NCBI GenBank assembly: GCA_026874595.1
Contig: CM049318.1
Coordinates: 21,367,456-21,431,455, forward strand
Length of the DNA stretch: 64,000 bases
Origin: Sipunculus nudus
Lineage: Eukaryota; Annelida; Sipuncula; Golfingiida; Sipunculidae
Direction of reading: 5' to 3'
Below, in pieces: positions 23,601 to 37,400 of this stretch. Numbering within the stretch: position 1 is the stretch's first letter; every line of letters begins with the position of its first letter. The position numbers were made by a program, and so were the translations under genes. Under the pieces are notes generated by a model. That model did not search any database. It was not told the origin of the DNA and saw only the letters and a list, made by a program, of their open reading frames with translations.

Positions 23601-26600
23601 GGTAGCTGCTTCTTGGTTCTGAGATAATGCCCTAAATGAATTCCAAGAGAGATACTGATAGACACATGGTTTACTTTAGTACAAAATGACACCCTCAGGT
23701 GGAGCCTTAATCAATTCATTACTATTATCTCTGCGGGCAACTGCCAGTATCAGACAGAAGATGCCACTGGATGTGAAATAAGTATATTTGGCTTCAATTT
23801 TTTTAGGTTTTCTTCAATATCTTTGATGCAAATTCTATGTTAAATGAACAATACCACATTTTCCTAATTCCTGAGACATCTATATAAAGCAGAGTCCACA
23901 TATCATATAAAATACACATTACCTATATACTGTGGTTGCTGTTTTGTCCACAAGGGTTTCAAATTCACAATATTTGTGAAAGGGGAATTATTGTGAAAAT
24001 AAAACCTTCGTGAATAAGAAGACCCATTGTATAAGGAAAATTTGAAAAGTGAACGGTGACCTTATCATGAATAAATATAGATCATACATGTTAAAAGATT
24101 GATATTTCAAATTATATCAGATCTGCAATTAACTGCCATTAACGAACAATATTTTTTTAATAAAATGTAGTGCACATAATTTTTGAATTAATTGACATAC
24201 TAAAGGTTACATTCTGTGAATAGGGTTTATGTACTGTGAGATCACAAAAATGGATCCTTTGCGAAACACTAAAAAAGTGAAAATTGCGAAATTTCAACGC
24301 CGCGAATATCTAGCCAACCACAGAATTAATTAAGCTACCCTGATGGACTAAGGATAAGCAACTAGTTCTGTAGACAGCCCACCTGTACACACATCATGTG
24401 AACACTTAAGTGAATCAATTGACCATCATTGTATTCTCTTCTACACACACAACTCACAGTTGGGACTCACAGATTTGTGTTTATACAGTATTGATTAACC
24501 AGGCTTGAAACTGCTGTCAGCTAATTCAGCATGGATTCAAGATCAATTCCCCAGAAACCCTACACTGACACTTAATTACAATACATAAGAGTATAAATGA
24601 AATAGGATCATGTTCACATGTGACTTGGTGCATTTAAATAAAATGCCATTATTTAAAATAAACCAAATGCAAATGAAAATGCAATGAATGTTATCAAATG
24701 ATGGAATATATAATGAACACTGCAGAACTGCATTTGCATTTTTACTGAAGAATGACTGAGAATGAATATCTATAGATTATATTTTATTGTTATCACACAT
24801 TATTTACAGATGTTTAAATGGCATCTATTTCAACATATCTCGAATGAACATGGACAAATACATGATGATGCCTTCCACGCAATAGTAGGACAGAACAGGT
24901 TTCATGGGACAAAGAAGAATTATCATGTATGGATAAAGCTGAATAGATATCATGTAATATTTATATATCACACCATCAGACTTAGGTGATTTGTATATAG
25001 AGCTTACCTCACATGCTAACATACGATACAACTCTTCTTTAGTTATTGGTAACCTCTCTCTGTCTGTGCTGTCTATTACAAGTATCACAAACTGAAAGAT
25101 AACAAAACAATCATTGTGTGAAATAAAAGAGACAACATCTAATAGTAATCTTCATAACTTTTACACTGGAAATCAAGCTTAAACTCTGATGTTCAAGCTG
25201 GTTTTAATGGTCACAGGCATATGTATATCTTCATCATGAATACTACCTATTAATAGGATTTCTTAAAAATTCAAGAGAAAAAGAGAGATAAGAATAGGTA
25301 TTGAGAAAACAAGAGAGGCAAATATAAAGAGAGAGAAAGAGAGAAAGAAGGAGAGCTGGAGAGATAGAATAAGGAAGAAAGAAAAAAAAAGAAAGACCAA
25401 GAAAAGAGATAAGGAAAGATATAGAGAGAACAAGATACTTAAGAAAGACAGCCATAAATAGAGAGAGAGAGAGAGAGAAGAGAGTGAGAACAGAGAAGTA
25501 CAGACAAGCAGACTGAGAGAGAGAAAGATAGAGAGAAGATACAACAGGTCAAGCTCTGGATTGACTGAGTTGTACTCTGGGCATCAGCTGGCATAACAGC
25601 CCCTCCCCTCCCACACAAGGTCCATACCTGGCTCAAACCTACTCAATTTATTGACTGGCCTTACAGGTACACAACACCAGATGTGACACACCCTGATATC
25701 ACACTGGCATCAGACCATTCACTTAAATTAACAATCCTTGGCTGCATCAGATTGCTGATATTATCTTACTTTCAAATACCAAAGATTTGGACTGAGCTTG
25801 ACTCCAGTGGTCTAATGTAAAAGTTTAGAGCAGTTTAAATGGTCACTATGCCCCGCAAAGTTTAATTACAAGAAGAAATGTGGCGTGAGTGGTATAAGTT
25901 AGGTAAAGCCAGATGTCTCTAGTGTACATGGAGCTATATCCATGTTTACATATTTACATCATCTTAGGCTACATATCCCACCATGAAACTGTTATGAGAG
26001 TGATGTAAATATGACTCCCAACTAATGGCTTCGCACTAATTAACAGTACAAGTAAAAGAAAGCCATACACAGCTATACTGGAGACTGCCTATCTCCAATT
26101 AGAGGACTGTCTTGTGAACTCTTCCCATAATTAATTGTCTGTACTTAAAATATTTTGATATAGTCATCCAGTGACAAATACATGAAGCAAAATCCAGATA
26201 AGCGAGGGTGTGACATCATGGTAAGATGGTTAACTATGGTGGTGAAATCAGGTCAGTAGGCGACATTTGATGGAGATCCACATATAGAAGAAAACATATA
26301 TGTAGCCATACATATATCTATATATATGCAGTAGCAAGCTCAGAATGCCTGGTATATCAACAGGATTTGATGATTAAACAAGGCAGATAATAAAATGTGC
26401 CAGGGAACATTTGGTGGAGAATCCTGGAGGGCTTACCTCTGTGTTAGCATAGTATGTGTTCCATGATGAGCGTAGGGACTCCTGGCCTCCTATATCCCAC
26501 ATTAAGAAGTGTATATTTTTCCAGACAACTTCTTCTACATTGCTGCCTATAGTCGGTGATGTGTGAACCACCTCATTCATCAAACTGTAATCAAATGTAG

Positions 26601-28295
26601 AAAATATATATAAATATAATATCATTCATCTATTTCTTATATAAAACCACCAAGGGTTGTGTAGCCTGTGGAACTTGGTGGCATTATGATTAAGGCACTG
26701 GACTTCTGAGAAAACAAGGTATGGGTTTGCATGCCTTTCTTAACATTTTAATAGGAACCATAAGGATGTGCTCTCCCCAACTAGAAGTGAATGCTTACTA
26801 GCCATAGGGGGCAGGAAAATGTAGAAGGAATATTCAAATAATTAATCTTTTGTATCATGGCATACAATTACTCTTATTTAAAAAACAATTATTACAAAGA
26901 GCTTCATGATGTCAAGAAATTAAACTTACAATTGATATAATATAGTTGTCTTCCCTGCATTATCCAATCCCACGATGATCACCTTGTGTTCTGAAAAAAA
27001 AAATGAGAAAATATGATAACTTGTATCATCAGCAGAATACAGGATACAATATCACTGGTCACTGAATAATAACATCATGCATAGTCACAATGTTTTTTTC
27101 AGTTTTCATAATAAAACTGGTTCCAATGACTAGTGCACAAAACAGGCAGGAATAAAAAGTGCACAAGATCTGAAAATATAAATATTCCAAAATTCTTAGA
27201 AATTATAAGCAACTTTTCCCTGGTTGTAGAGCAGGGGGCACATCATATATATTAGTGGCAGGAACTTGTTGTAAAATTGTGTTTGACCACCAAAAGAGAA
27301 AAAGACCAATGAGCAACTATTAAATGATTATTTTGTGTACCTTCTCTATTACTGAGAGATCTGCTGTATAAAAATGTAACTAAAATATTAGGTGAGTAAA
27401 TTAAGTCTGACTTTAACATCTGGCTGAAAGATAAAGGAAATGGCAAGTTGCTGACACTTGTTCACTGCACAAGGCCAGTTTTAATGCTTCCCGCTACCTT
27501 GTGGCCTGTCTTTCTTATATCTCTGACTGGATTACAATTTTTTTTTGGATAACATGATTTCGCATGTCCATATGTAATCATTTGTGGTTAATTATGCAAA
27601 AATGCAATCCATTTAATTGATTACGAAAGAAAACAAAAAAATCATCAATAAATTTGATGAAGTGGCACACCACTAATATGTATCAATAATAGTTCATTCC
27701 TGTGGCAGAGAACACTGTCCCATTGTATCTTACTTTCAATAATTTTCATTCAGATTGCAGTCTGCTAGGTATTAAATGACAAATATTATACCTGCTGTTA
27801 CAATAATAAATCACAATCTGAATGTTCTTATTTTAATTTGCTTGACAAGATGTCATGGTTACCATATCCTGTTATCAAAATAGTAGTCTACCACAGAGAA
27901 TATTAATTACCTATTCAATGACAAAAAATTACAGTTACAGCAGCAGCTCAGACAAAATGTTCCTAGCTGAACAATTCTTTCACCCATCTGGGCCCTGCCT
28001 ATTGGATCAAAAATGTCTGCTCCCCTCAAATATTATTATCCTGCTCATGTTGATCATTTTTCAGGACGGAAAGGCAAATCTTCAGAAACAAAGTCAGCAT
28101 GGTACACACACTTGTATCTCATGAGGGAAAACAGCCATCATCACATAATATCTATACCTGTACACTATTACCTATTCATATTGACTTTTTTTTTTAAGTG
28201 TTTCGAATTTGCACTTTTTAAAACTGAAAGGAGACAAATCATGAAAATTAAAACCGTCAAGAATAAGATGCCTCATCTACACTAATCAAAGGTAT

Positions 28296-28354
<59 letters not shown>

Positions 28355-31300
28355 TTAGCCTCATTGCCATGTAATGTACTGGTATGTTATCCTTGGACCA
28401 CACCTGTCAGTTCAAAAGTCAAAAAGAAAATGACTAATATCATAAATAATAACATATATTTTATGTTACCTGTAGATCTAAGATAGACATTAACAATAAT
28501 AAAAGATCTTTCATATTATAATAAGAATGTCTAGTGGTTGTTGTGAGTCCTCGTCAGATTTTTAAGATTAAGTGTTCATATTAAACACTGTGATAACAGA
28601 TATACTATGTGTGGGTTACTGCATAGTGAAATCGCAAAATTTGAACCCTCCAGAAAGAAGAAAAAAAGTGAAAATGGCAAAATGTTAGAAAATGAAGGCA
28701 ACCACAGTAAATATAATATAAGCTAAGGGACTTGTGCGGAAACAGAGGAACCTACGGTATAAACACAGAGTCAATTCAACTAGCTGCAACAGAAAGACTG
28801 ATCAATGTGCTTTTTTACATAATACAGATATCATATACCCGTTACACAATGTAGGCATTATGATGATGATAATTAATATTATTTTTATTATTATTTATTA
28901 TATTTTTATAATGTTTTTATGTTGTATGAAAAATTTTTCAAAGCCAAAGATCCTATTGATTTTTTGTGAACAACTGAGTTGGATATTTTAATTTGTTCAA
29001 AGAATGCACATATATATATTTATATATATTATTATTAAAAAATGCACTGTTACAATTATTCATGATCAATATCTGATGACACAGGTTTAATAGCACATTA
29101 ATAGATTCACATTCAGAGAAGATTTGCATCCTATTCATCAATATCATGCTAGCATACTCATTATTCAGGTCTTATCTCTAAAGACCGGAATGAATATAAC
29201 CATGCATTTTGTATCTATAAGCATTCACTGGGTACCAGCACAACCTATTCCAGCACATCCTAGTTTTTATATATACAGATAGTCAGCTGAGGTCAATAAA
29301 ACCTAGTAGACAAGGTATTACTGCATGGAACACAGCATTCTCAGCCCATGTTTGTTCACTGACCTGTACACTAAGGGCACAGACACCTGACAGTATATAG
29401 AGATACCTGCTTGTTCATTTCATTATTAACTCCAGGTACCCACATAAGTGTACTGAACCAAATCTAAACAAACCATAAACAGGGCAAAACTGCATACAGC
29501 GCAGGTTAGAGCTGGTTATCATGTGAAATTTTCATGTCAATTAAAGGGAAGATTTAACAAATGAGTACTGATAAAATATTGATATTGGTATGGCTTGAAA
29601 TTAAGGAAGTTATGATTAAATGATACCATATTAACTTCCCAAGATATGTTACATCCTCTTTTATCCATACAGTGCAGGCTGCAAATCCTGGTTACTTGCT
29701 AATACTGGTAAAATTATGATTCTTTAAATAAAATTCTTATATGATAAGTCTTATACTATAATTATAATATTTTATCAATAACACATTTAACATTAAAGGT
29801 ATTCCCTGACAATGGGACAAAGTGTGGAGCTGTGAATCTATTGCCTACTTGCAGTGATAAATAACATTAAAACAAGTGATGTTTTCACTTTTCTTTCGAT
29901 AAAACTGTTACTGGATCAGCTTGTGGATCATGATGCCACTTATACATGTATACCCATACTACTCACTAGAAGTACTAGTATGTAAAAATATCTGTATATG
30001 GTTGGGTCATGTGATCACCATGTCAATCAACCGATTTAGCGTGTAATGCTATAAGTTTCAGTATCACCCCCATGATGATTGCTAGTTTACATTATATTAT
30101 ATAATTCTAATTGATACAGTATAAATATTAGGTTTCATGAACAATTAATTACATGTCTGGTGTATATTTCTCTCATTTCATTTTTTTCTTTCAGTAAGGA
30201 CTGACATTTGCAAACACCTCCATGAAAATATTGATTCTTAATAAAAACCTAGTCTTGATCCATCTGGTCTGGTACTGGCCCAGATAGCACCCCGGAAAAT
30301 TTTAGCATGTCAGGTTATATACCAAGCACTGAGTAGTATAGTACTAGTGAGTAATGTATAATATGAGTATAACCTTGTTCATAAGCCAAATTTGTCACCA
30401 AATTTGTATAAAACCATATCATGTTAAAACCAAACAGTTAAATCTACTTTTGATATGTTTACTAACTGCTTGTGTATTTTTATATATATATATAAATAGC
30501 TCACACATCTGTCACAGAGGCATTATACAAAATATTCATAATAGGAATAATCTAGCCTTCAATAATATGTAAGCAGAGTAATTCAGAATTCACATACCGT
30601 TAGATTGTATAGAAGAGTCAGGTGAATAGCTGGCTTTAAGCTCAGGTGAGTTATCAAAATGTGTCACTGGTCAATCACAGCCCGTCATTTTCAAGAAGTC
30701 CTGTGATACTGGGCAATCAAGGATTCACATATTGTATCCAATAATACATGTATGTACGGTACATTAAAGCACAGAGGCAATGTTTGTTCTCAGATGACCT
30801 ATTCCAAAATTTGTGCACTGAATCATCTGCTAACCTCAGCTTTCACCAATAACTGCCAAGGTCCTGACATTGGTGAGAGGATAAGGGTCCATTGTACTAT
30901 ATTGTATAATGATACAAAACCGACATGAAATATTCTGCCATAGTTGGCAATTATGGTGTGTAAAAACAATCCCTGAACACCAACTAATATCCCGTGTTCA
31001 CAGCCTGAATACTAATCTTTCTGCATAGAATGCATATCCTGTTAGTTCAAAACACTGCTCTCTGCTAAAAGATTAAACAATGAATATAATCTTGTTATAT
31101 TATATTTGAAAAATTTTTGCTGATGTTTATATTAGTGATCTGTAAGCCCATCCAAAGGCCACAGAATATTTTTTATCACTGAGATTTGCCACTCTTTGTT
31201 ATCAGTTGACCAGGGCCTGCTCCCCCATAAAAAAAAAATCTTTGGCAATAATTTTAGCTACATCAATTTTATTTTAGCTACATTTGTGTTATTTTAGTCA

Positions 31301-34300
31301 CAGTATTATTTTAGTTTAAAATTGTTATCCATCATAAAAAAATGTAACTTGTTACGCCCATAATTGTATTACTGAAATATAGAAAATCTATTACTATATG
31401 TCAAATGATATTATATCTCGTAGCGACATCCAAGTGACCACAATGTACATATGAGCATTTATTCCACAGTCCGTTACTTTCTCCAAATTCATGTCTAAAG
31501 TCTTTTCTTTTTTTAATATAATGATAAGTTACATTGAAAGTGGGTACACATATTATGTGGCCTATAAATTAGTCACTTGACATTTCCTTAGCCATTCTGG
31601 TTGATCTTTAGAATTATTCAAAAGGTTATAGTAGGCCCACAGGTCCTGGTTGACTTAAAGTCTAATTTCCTTTCTTGGAATGTTTCCTGTCATCATAAAA
31701 AAATGTGAATATGGCCTTCCTGAGTGATAACACTATAATGGTCCTGACACAGAATAATCTCTGTCGGTGATGACAGGAATGAGGATGGAGGGGATCATTA
31801 GACGGCAATGAACTGGGCTGCTGTTTACTCTTAGTCTCAGTGAGTGGTCTTGATACAGTGTATGGTAACACTGAAAAAGCACCCGATGATGTATTTATAG
31901 ATATTACAAAAAAAACAACGGCTCCAGGATTAACCAACATCTTATAGAATCTGTCCCTTGAACTGTACCAGTATGTGATATACAGGCTCCCTAGTGTGTA
32001 GGCTGCACCCTCAACAAGGACTCAATCAGTGCTACCAGTATTTTCCCCTGTTTGTACACACAGGAAACAATAAAGCTCCCAGTGATAAAAAGTACCCAGC
32101 CCCTGATGACAAGTGTAGAGCTGCTGCCACTGACATGTACCAGTCATAATGGACAGCCCTGACAGAAATACCAAACAGCTGCCACAGTAATTAAAGCAAC
32201 ATCAGTTTTTTACTATAGAATATAAAATGCTAGCTAAAATGGCACTCACTGCAATGCTGTCACAGAAACTATATGACAGGTATACATGATAACTAGTCTA
32301 ATACAATAACCACTAGTCAGAGACATCATAGTATCATATAGATTTCTGCCATAGTGATTTGTCATTTTGTTGTAACAACTGTCATGATATCATGTTATAA
32401 ACAGTAAACAAATATATGTAGCACTGCTGTCAGAGACATCATACAGCCACCATGGTGTCAAGTGTATCAGTACCTAACACTGCTGTCACAGATATCATAC
32501 AGACACCATGGTGTCCAGTGTAACAGTACCTAACCCTGCTGTCACAGATATAATACAGCCACCATGATGCCAAGTGTAACAGTACCTAACCCTGCTGTCA
32601 CAGATATCATACAGCCACCATGATGTCAAGTGTAACAGTAACTAACACTGTTGTCACATATATCATACAGCCACCATGGTTACCACTAACACTGTTGTCA
32701 CAGATATCACACAGCCACTATGATGTCTGGTGGAACAGTAACTAGCACTGCTGTCACAGATATCACACAGCCACTATGATGTCAAGTGTAACAGTAACTA
32801 GCACTGCTGTCACAGATATCATACAGCCATCGTGATGTCTAGTGTAATAGTAACTATCACTGCTGTCACAGAAACCATACAGTCACCATGGTGTCAAGTA
32901 TAACTGTAACTTACACTGCTGTCACAGATGATTTACAGTCACCATGGTGTCCAGTGTAACAGTAACTGACACTGCTGTCACAGATATTATACAGTCACCA
33001 TGGTGTCCAGTGTAACAGTAACTAACACTGCCATCACAGATATCATACAGTCACAATGGTGACAATGGTTACAGCAACTAACCCTGCTGTCACAGATATC
33101 ATACAGTCTGACAGTCACCATGGTGACAAGTGTAATAGTAACTAACACTGCTGTTACAGATATCATGGTCACCATGGTGACAAGTGTAACAAAAAAAAAT
33201 GCTGTCATATATATCATACAGTAACCATGGTGAGAAGTGTAATATTAACTAAAACAGTTTTAACTGATATCATCCAGAAGTATTTCACTGCTGCCACTGA
33301 TATCATACTGTCTCCATGGTGACAAGTGTAACACTGCTGTCAAAGGTTTCATAAAGCCAACACGGTGATGTGTTAGCATGGCAAACACAAATACTAGTGC
33401 ACTGGAAATTCCTTTCCAGATAAAACGCTATTCACAGGTCTTAACATTACATGGAGACTCAAAATTATTACATTTATTTGAAAAACGGCTCTTCATATAT
33501 AAAATTTCCTCTGTTGTGAATGTCTCAATCCAATCAATTGCAACAACTTACACATAGCATATTTAAGCTTGCAAGTAAAATTGTAACTGCTTGATAATCA
33601 ATAATTATCTGGCACATTGCCTGGGTGTATTTTCCCTGTTGCGTGTCTAATTGTAAATCATATATTCAATCATTGTCATATACTGGTTGTGATAATGCCT
33701 GGTTTTAGTGACTGCTATCTTTACTTTACCTAAGAGAGGCAAGTCATTCTTAATCTGTTTACAAACATTCCTTCAGAATGCTAAAAGTAACTAACAAATG
33801 CCAAACCATGAATTAATAATTCATTATTTCCATCCCTCAATATTCACACTTCAACACTTCATGCCTAATTGAAATATTACAACTACATGTAAAAATATTC
33901 ATATACATAAATGTTAAGCTAAAATCACAAATCATTTCTACGCCCATGAATCGCAGAAAGATCCTATCAAAACACACCACACTCCTCACAGCATGACGTG
34001 TGACATGTCCAGAAGCCAGGCATGTGTGAAACTAATAACCACAACAACTACAATATTATGGTACAAACGATGAACCTATAAAATGCCCCAAAGCTGATCA
34101 AAGAGTTATGCTCTATTTGGTACCTAAAATTCATGCTTGCATGATTTGGCGAACCACCTGATGTCTGCAATCCAGGACCTTGTGGAGTGAACCTCAACTA
34201 TATGTACAGCAATTTGCTTCAACTGCATTCATGCTAGATCAACATTCTATGTTAATTAATGACACTTATATGGTAAATGCATCGCAACACATGGTTGGTT

Positions 34301-36965
34301 AACTTAGAAAAGACTGGTGACTCTCCCTGCACAAATCACATGCAGAAAATATAAATATTATAAATGCTTTACTCCAGTGTAAACCTTTATTATTAACAAA
34401 TGAATTACTGTTTTAAATCTATATATAATCAATAAAATTACACAATAATACTAAAGAAGTTAATTTGGACTTTAGGTTCTTTTAATATAAAAGTAAAGAA
34501 TGATTACGAAATTACTGTAAGTTCATGTTGTTGAGCCACACTCTGTGAGCTGTTTAATATACACAATGCCAAAGAACAATAATTTAGAAAAAAATGTGAC
34601 TTTTAGCCCTTTAAGTCTGATAATTGTAGTACCTTGAACTGTCACATAGTTACCACTTCTAAACTATGGTAATACCCACTTAACATAAACCAGTACAGCA
34701 TACATATGATAAGTAAAAGTTTTTTGTATTGCTCTTTGACAACACTCTTCATACATGAACTGTAATTAATGTGTCATTATGTTAGCCATTATAAAGTCAA
34801 TGTTTATGTCACTGTTGAAATAAAAACCATAACCAGTGCTTTTCATGGACCCAGTTTTGGATGATCCAGAATTCCTGAGTCAAATAAATTTATCATTTGC
34901 TGGTAATGTACTATACAAAGAGGAATACTGCTTTTTTATGTGCACTTTTATCTTTACAAACTTATTATAATACCTGTCTATAAAACCATCCATTCATGTG
35001 TACACACTGACCTACTATACTGATCAGACATCAAAGGTATCATCACTACATAAAGTCTGATTACCAGCCAGCTGGGTTGCCCTCATTCAAGGTCACTTCC
35101 CTCACTAGCCCTAGCAGGTGACCTCCCTGTATTTACACATGAATAAGCATGTGTGCCATACAGTTATTTCTCAAACCGAGATAACAATGGCCACAGGTAT
35201 CACAGAAAATGCTGCTGATACAAGTTGAGTATTACTAATTACTCAGGCCTGGCTTTCATGTCAATCACATATCTGCATTTATGTACTCACTGAACACGTT
35301 GGCTCAAGAACATTAATTCAAAACCAATCCAATAAAAGTAATTAAATTATTGAAGATATTAAAGATTGAATCAGTTTAAAGTGAGTACAGGCTTCTTTCT
35401 ATTAACATGTACATATAAGAATTTTTTTATAATGGTATATTTGAATATTACTGAAAATATATGTATTTTTTTTAAGTATTAGAGTATGACCAGGCCACTT
35501 TTTAGTGGGCTCATACCAAAGCACAACAGCATCTATTGACAGTAACCATTTTTTCTTTCAATTTCTTGTTATTATAATCTGGTTAAAATGCATGAAATAT
35601 TCCACATATCATGAGATGTGTGACCGTCTAGTCAGTTTATATATATTCATACATAATCATAAATATTCAGTTCCACAAGAGCATTATTTCATCACTTGAA
35701 CTGTTTCATCTTTGTAGCCCAATTTAAGAGGTGCATACAGTATAAATAACAAGAAAACTTGCAAAGACCAATTTTGGTTTTGTATCTGACATAAATTTGG
35801 GGATTAAGGGCTGATATCTTGAATGGTATTTCATGTTTTTATTTGAAATTATAATGCCTGATCATATTAAATTTCATCTGATAACCGCATGTACAGGGAA
35901 AGTAAAAGCTATGAAGTAGCATTTACCTGTATTACCTTAAAAAAAAACTAACAGTCTTTACATATTTATATAAAATTAAAATGAATTCATACTTCATTTT
36001 ATTTAGATTCTTCAACTTTCCTAGCATGATAATGTAATGAAGAATTTTGTGTGTAATATCACAGTAGTAGGCTATTCTTTGAGTTCTGTAGATCACTGAA
36101 TGATGTGTACAAATAAGCATTCACAGCATGGAAATTAGTCAAGTGGAAAAAATAATAATGTTCCTTATTACACATTACATTCATGCAACATGGCATTTTC
36201 AGTAACAATTACATATATAAATTAAAAAAATAATGATAACCCAGACTAACTGACATCTCATGAGTAAGAATATTACATAATTGTTGTCCTTAGCCTTAAA
36301 TAAATAAGTTTTCACTTTTCAAATTATCTGCATGAAATAAAATATTGAATTCAGATAATGAGAAACTTCAGTTTCTCCCTAAATATTTACTTTAGGACAA
36401 GAATAATTAAAACTTAAAATTAATCATTAAGAATAAGAATATAATAAATGCTCCAGGCCCCATTTTAAAAATTCACAAACTTAAAATTACATCAAAACAA
36501 AGTATATTTTAACAGTTAAAAAATGGCTGCTTTTATTTAAGATGTAAATATCAAATGAAATTAAAGCCAACATCATATCTGGAACATCGCTAAAGTACCC
36601 CTTACCCTCTAAAAGGTATTCTACCAAAATAACAGAGCCACTTAAATTATAAACAAAATCACTGCACTGAACTGTGTATGAGACTATGAGTAGTATGACT
36701 GTATTCTGCGTGTTGTTTAGTATTATTCTAAACCAAAACCTATTATTTGTGGGAATAAAAAATACAGATATTGTGTTTTGGTGTCATAATTACAAAGATA
36801 CGTATCTGCTTTATTGCACAGTAGTTAGGCCAGGGTCAAACATTGGTGAGTCTTGATATAACAGATTCAAGTCAGCGAGGGGGGTGACAGCTGTCAAACA
36901 AGAACGCAAAATCTCCCACCTTCATTGGTGAATAAACTCCACAGTTTGGTGAAGAGAATGCCCAT
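20680..36965 (-). CDS. ARL5: ARL5-type ADP-ribosylation factor-like GTPase, six exons
   Basis: Coding exons, in transcript order: 36965-36920, 26990-26930, 26584-26437, 25091-25008, 23294-23143, 20743-20680. All junctions are GT-AG and join in frame to 184 residues (human ARL5A/B have 179). Visible: MGILF start with Gly2 for N-myristoylation; P-loop GLDNAGKT (residues 23-30); switch I with [11 protein letters not shown] and its Thr; WDIGGQE (65-71) with the switch II glycine; NKQD (125-128); CCAL (157-160). [12 protein letters not shown] and [13 protein letters not shown] point to ARL5 rather than ARF or ARL1. Known role: trans-Golgi GTPase recruiting GARP for endosome-to-Golgi retrieval. The C-terminus (NHIRRVIEQAH) runs slightly past the vertebrate end. 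The last intron (20744-23142) is mostly a minisatellite seeded from the exon 5 donor; the first intron is 9.9 kb. Confidence 0.95.
21045..23156. repeat. Minisatellite, about 60 copies of a 34-bp unit
   Basis: Unit on the + strand: TGAGTGAGACAGTAAGTGAC followed by TTACCCCTCTCCTG. Common variants read GAGAAAG, GATACAG or GACACAG at the variable site; several units lack TAAG and are 30 bp (near 21613, 22149, 22349, 22619). The array fills most of the last ARL5 intron and reaches into exon 5: the last 17 or so coding bases of the exon plus its donor are one repeat unit. Every unit holds the near-palindrome GTAAGTNACTTAC. Confidence 0.97.
23930..24323. mobile_element. MITE with CTGTGGTTG termini, copy 1
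   Basis: About 390 bp bounded by CTGTGGTTG (23930-23938) and its inverse CAACCACAG (24315-24323). The left flank is TA, suggesting a TA target site. Contains AAATTCACAAT and GTGAATAAGAAGACC blocks shared with about 28180-28707. Non-coding; inside ARL5 intron 4. Confidence 0.55.
25265..25545. repeat. Purine-rich (GA)n-like tract
   Basis: About 280 bp almost purely A and G on the + strand, mostly GAGA and GAAAGA units, hence polypyrimidine in the ARL5 transcript. It lies in the intron between 25092 and 26436. The leucine/serine-rich reading frames across it are artefacts of composition. Confidence 0.85.
27545..27676 (-). mobile_element. Possible hAT-like MITE fragment
   Basis: On the minus strand it starts TTAGTGGTGTGCC and contains GTTTTCTTTCGTAATCAATT and AAATGATTACATATG, matching 14713-14810 on the + strand. 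The second terminus is not clear, so the class is a guess from the TAGTGGTGTGCC end. Confidence 0.4.
28180..28707. mobile_element. MITE with CTGTGGTTG termini, degraded copy 2
   Basis: Shares internal blocks (GAATTTGCAC, CATGAAAATTAAAACC, CAAGAATAAGATGCC, then GTGAAAATGGCAAAATG) and the CAACCACAG end (28699-28707, followed by TA) with 23930-24323. An (AT)n tract at 28292-28350 interrupts it. The left end is unclear. Confidence 0.45.
28292..28350. repeat. (AT)n microsatellite
   Basis: Nearly pure AT dinucleotide run in ARL5 intron 1. Confidence 0.9.
30450..30665. repeat. Dispersed repeat R1, copy C
   Basis: Third member of the family at 2330 and 13830: AGCTCACACATCTGTCACAG, AGGCATTATACAAA, GCAGAGTAATTC, CAGGTGAATAGCTGGC in the same order. 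A short AT run is inserted near 30480. Confidence 0.55.
32425..33360. repeat. Degenerate minisatellite, about 60-bp unit
   Basis: Roughly 15 units containing ACTGCTGTCACAGATATCAT, ACAGCCACCATGGTG and CAAGTGTAACAGTAACTAAC. Units differ by substitutions and small deletions. Most carry the palindromes GATATC and CCATGG; GTCACCATGGTGAC at about 33114-33127 is a perfect 14-bp palindrome. In ARL5 intron 1. The long Val/Thr-rich frame across it is an artefact. Confidence 0.9.
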
Positions 36966-37107
36966 TTTCTCAAACTCTCCTGCCCACAGATTCTAGTGTA
37001 CGTGGCTCTTTGTTACTCTGAGAACATTTTCTTGTATCCTGATCAGAGATGGAGCAGCTACAGTTGTCAACCTGAGAGAAATACTCGTGGTATCTCACGG
37101 CTTTGTG

Positions 37108-37162
37108 TATAAATAAGCGGTTTGACAGTGGAAACGTAACGTGCCGACAGGACGTGACGTCA
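37108..37162 (-). promoter_or_regulatory. Putative ARL5 core promoter with CRE
   Basis: A full palindromic CRE/ATF site TGACGTCA (37155-37162) and, about 40 bp nearer the gene, a TATA-like TTATTTATA on the minus strand (37116-37108). They lie 140-200 bp before the ARL5 ATG, the expected distance for a short 5' UTR. The window around it is richer in CpG than the surrounding sequence. The start site itself is inferred. Confidence 0.4.
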
Positions 37163-37400
37163 TTAGCAGATCTCCCTCAGTGGTGTAGCGCAAAATATTG
37201 ATCATGAGGGTAGTAACCGGGCAATATTGAAATTTTGCATGATAGTGCCAACATAAAATACCCTAAGTAAGCGCAATAAACCACGGTTTCAACACAAATT
37301 TCCAGAAAATTATCGTAAATTTTCTTTAAAATAAATTTCGTAAATTAACAAATAAACTTAACAGTATATAGGGTATTTCCACAAATTTATTAATGTATTT

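Larger units (their letters stand above)
26991..36919. other. ARL5 intron 1 (9.9 kb)
   Basis: No further exon seen on either strand. It holds MITE-like segments (27545-27676, 28180-28707), an (AT)n tract, R1 copy C and a degenerate minisatellite, listed separately. Between 33.4 and 36.9 kb I see only AT-rich sequence. Confidence 0.6.

Noticed and set aside
25243-25636. Leucine/serine-rich open frames on the minus strand
   Set aside because: Produced by the GA-rich tract; no complexity, no homology, inside an ARL5 intron.
32987-33217. Val/Thr-rich frame
   Set aside because: Minisatellite translation artefact.
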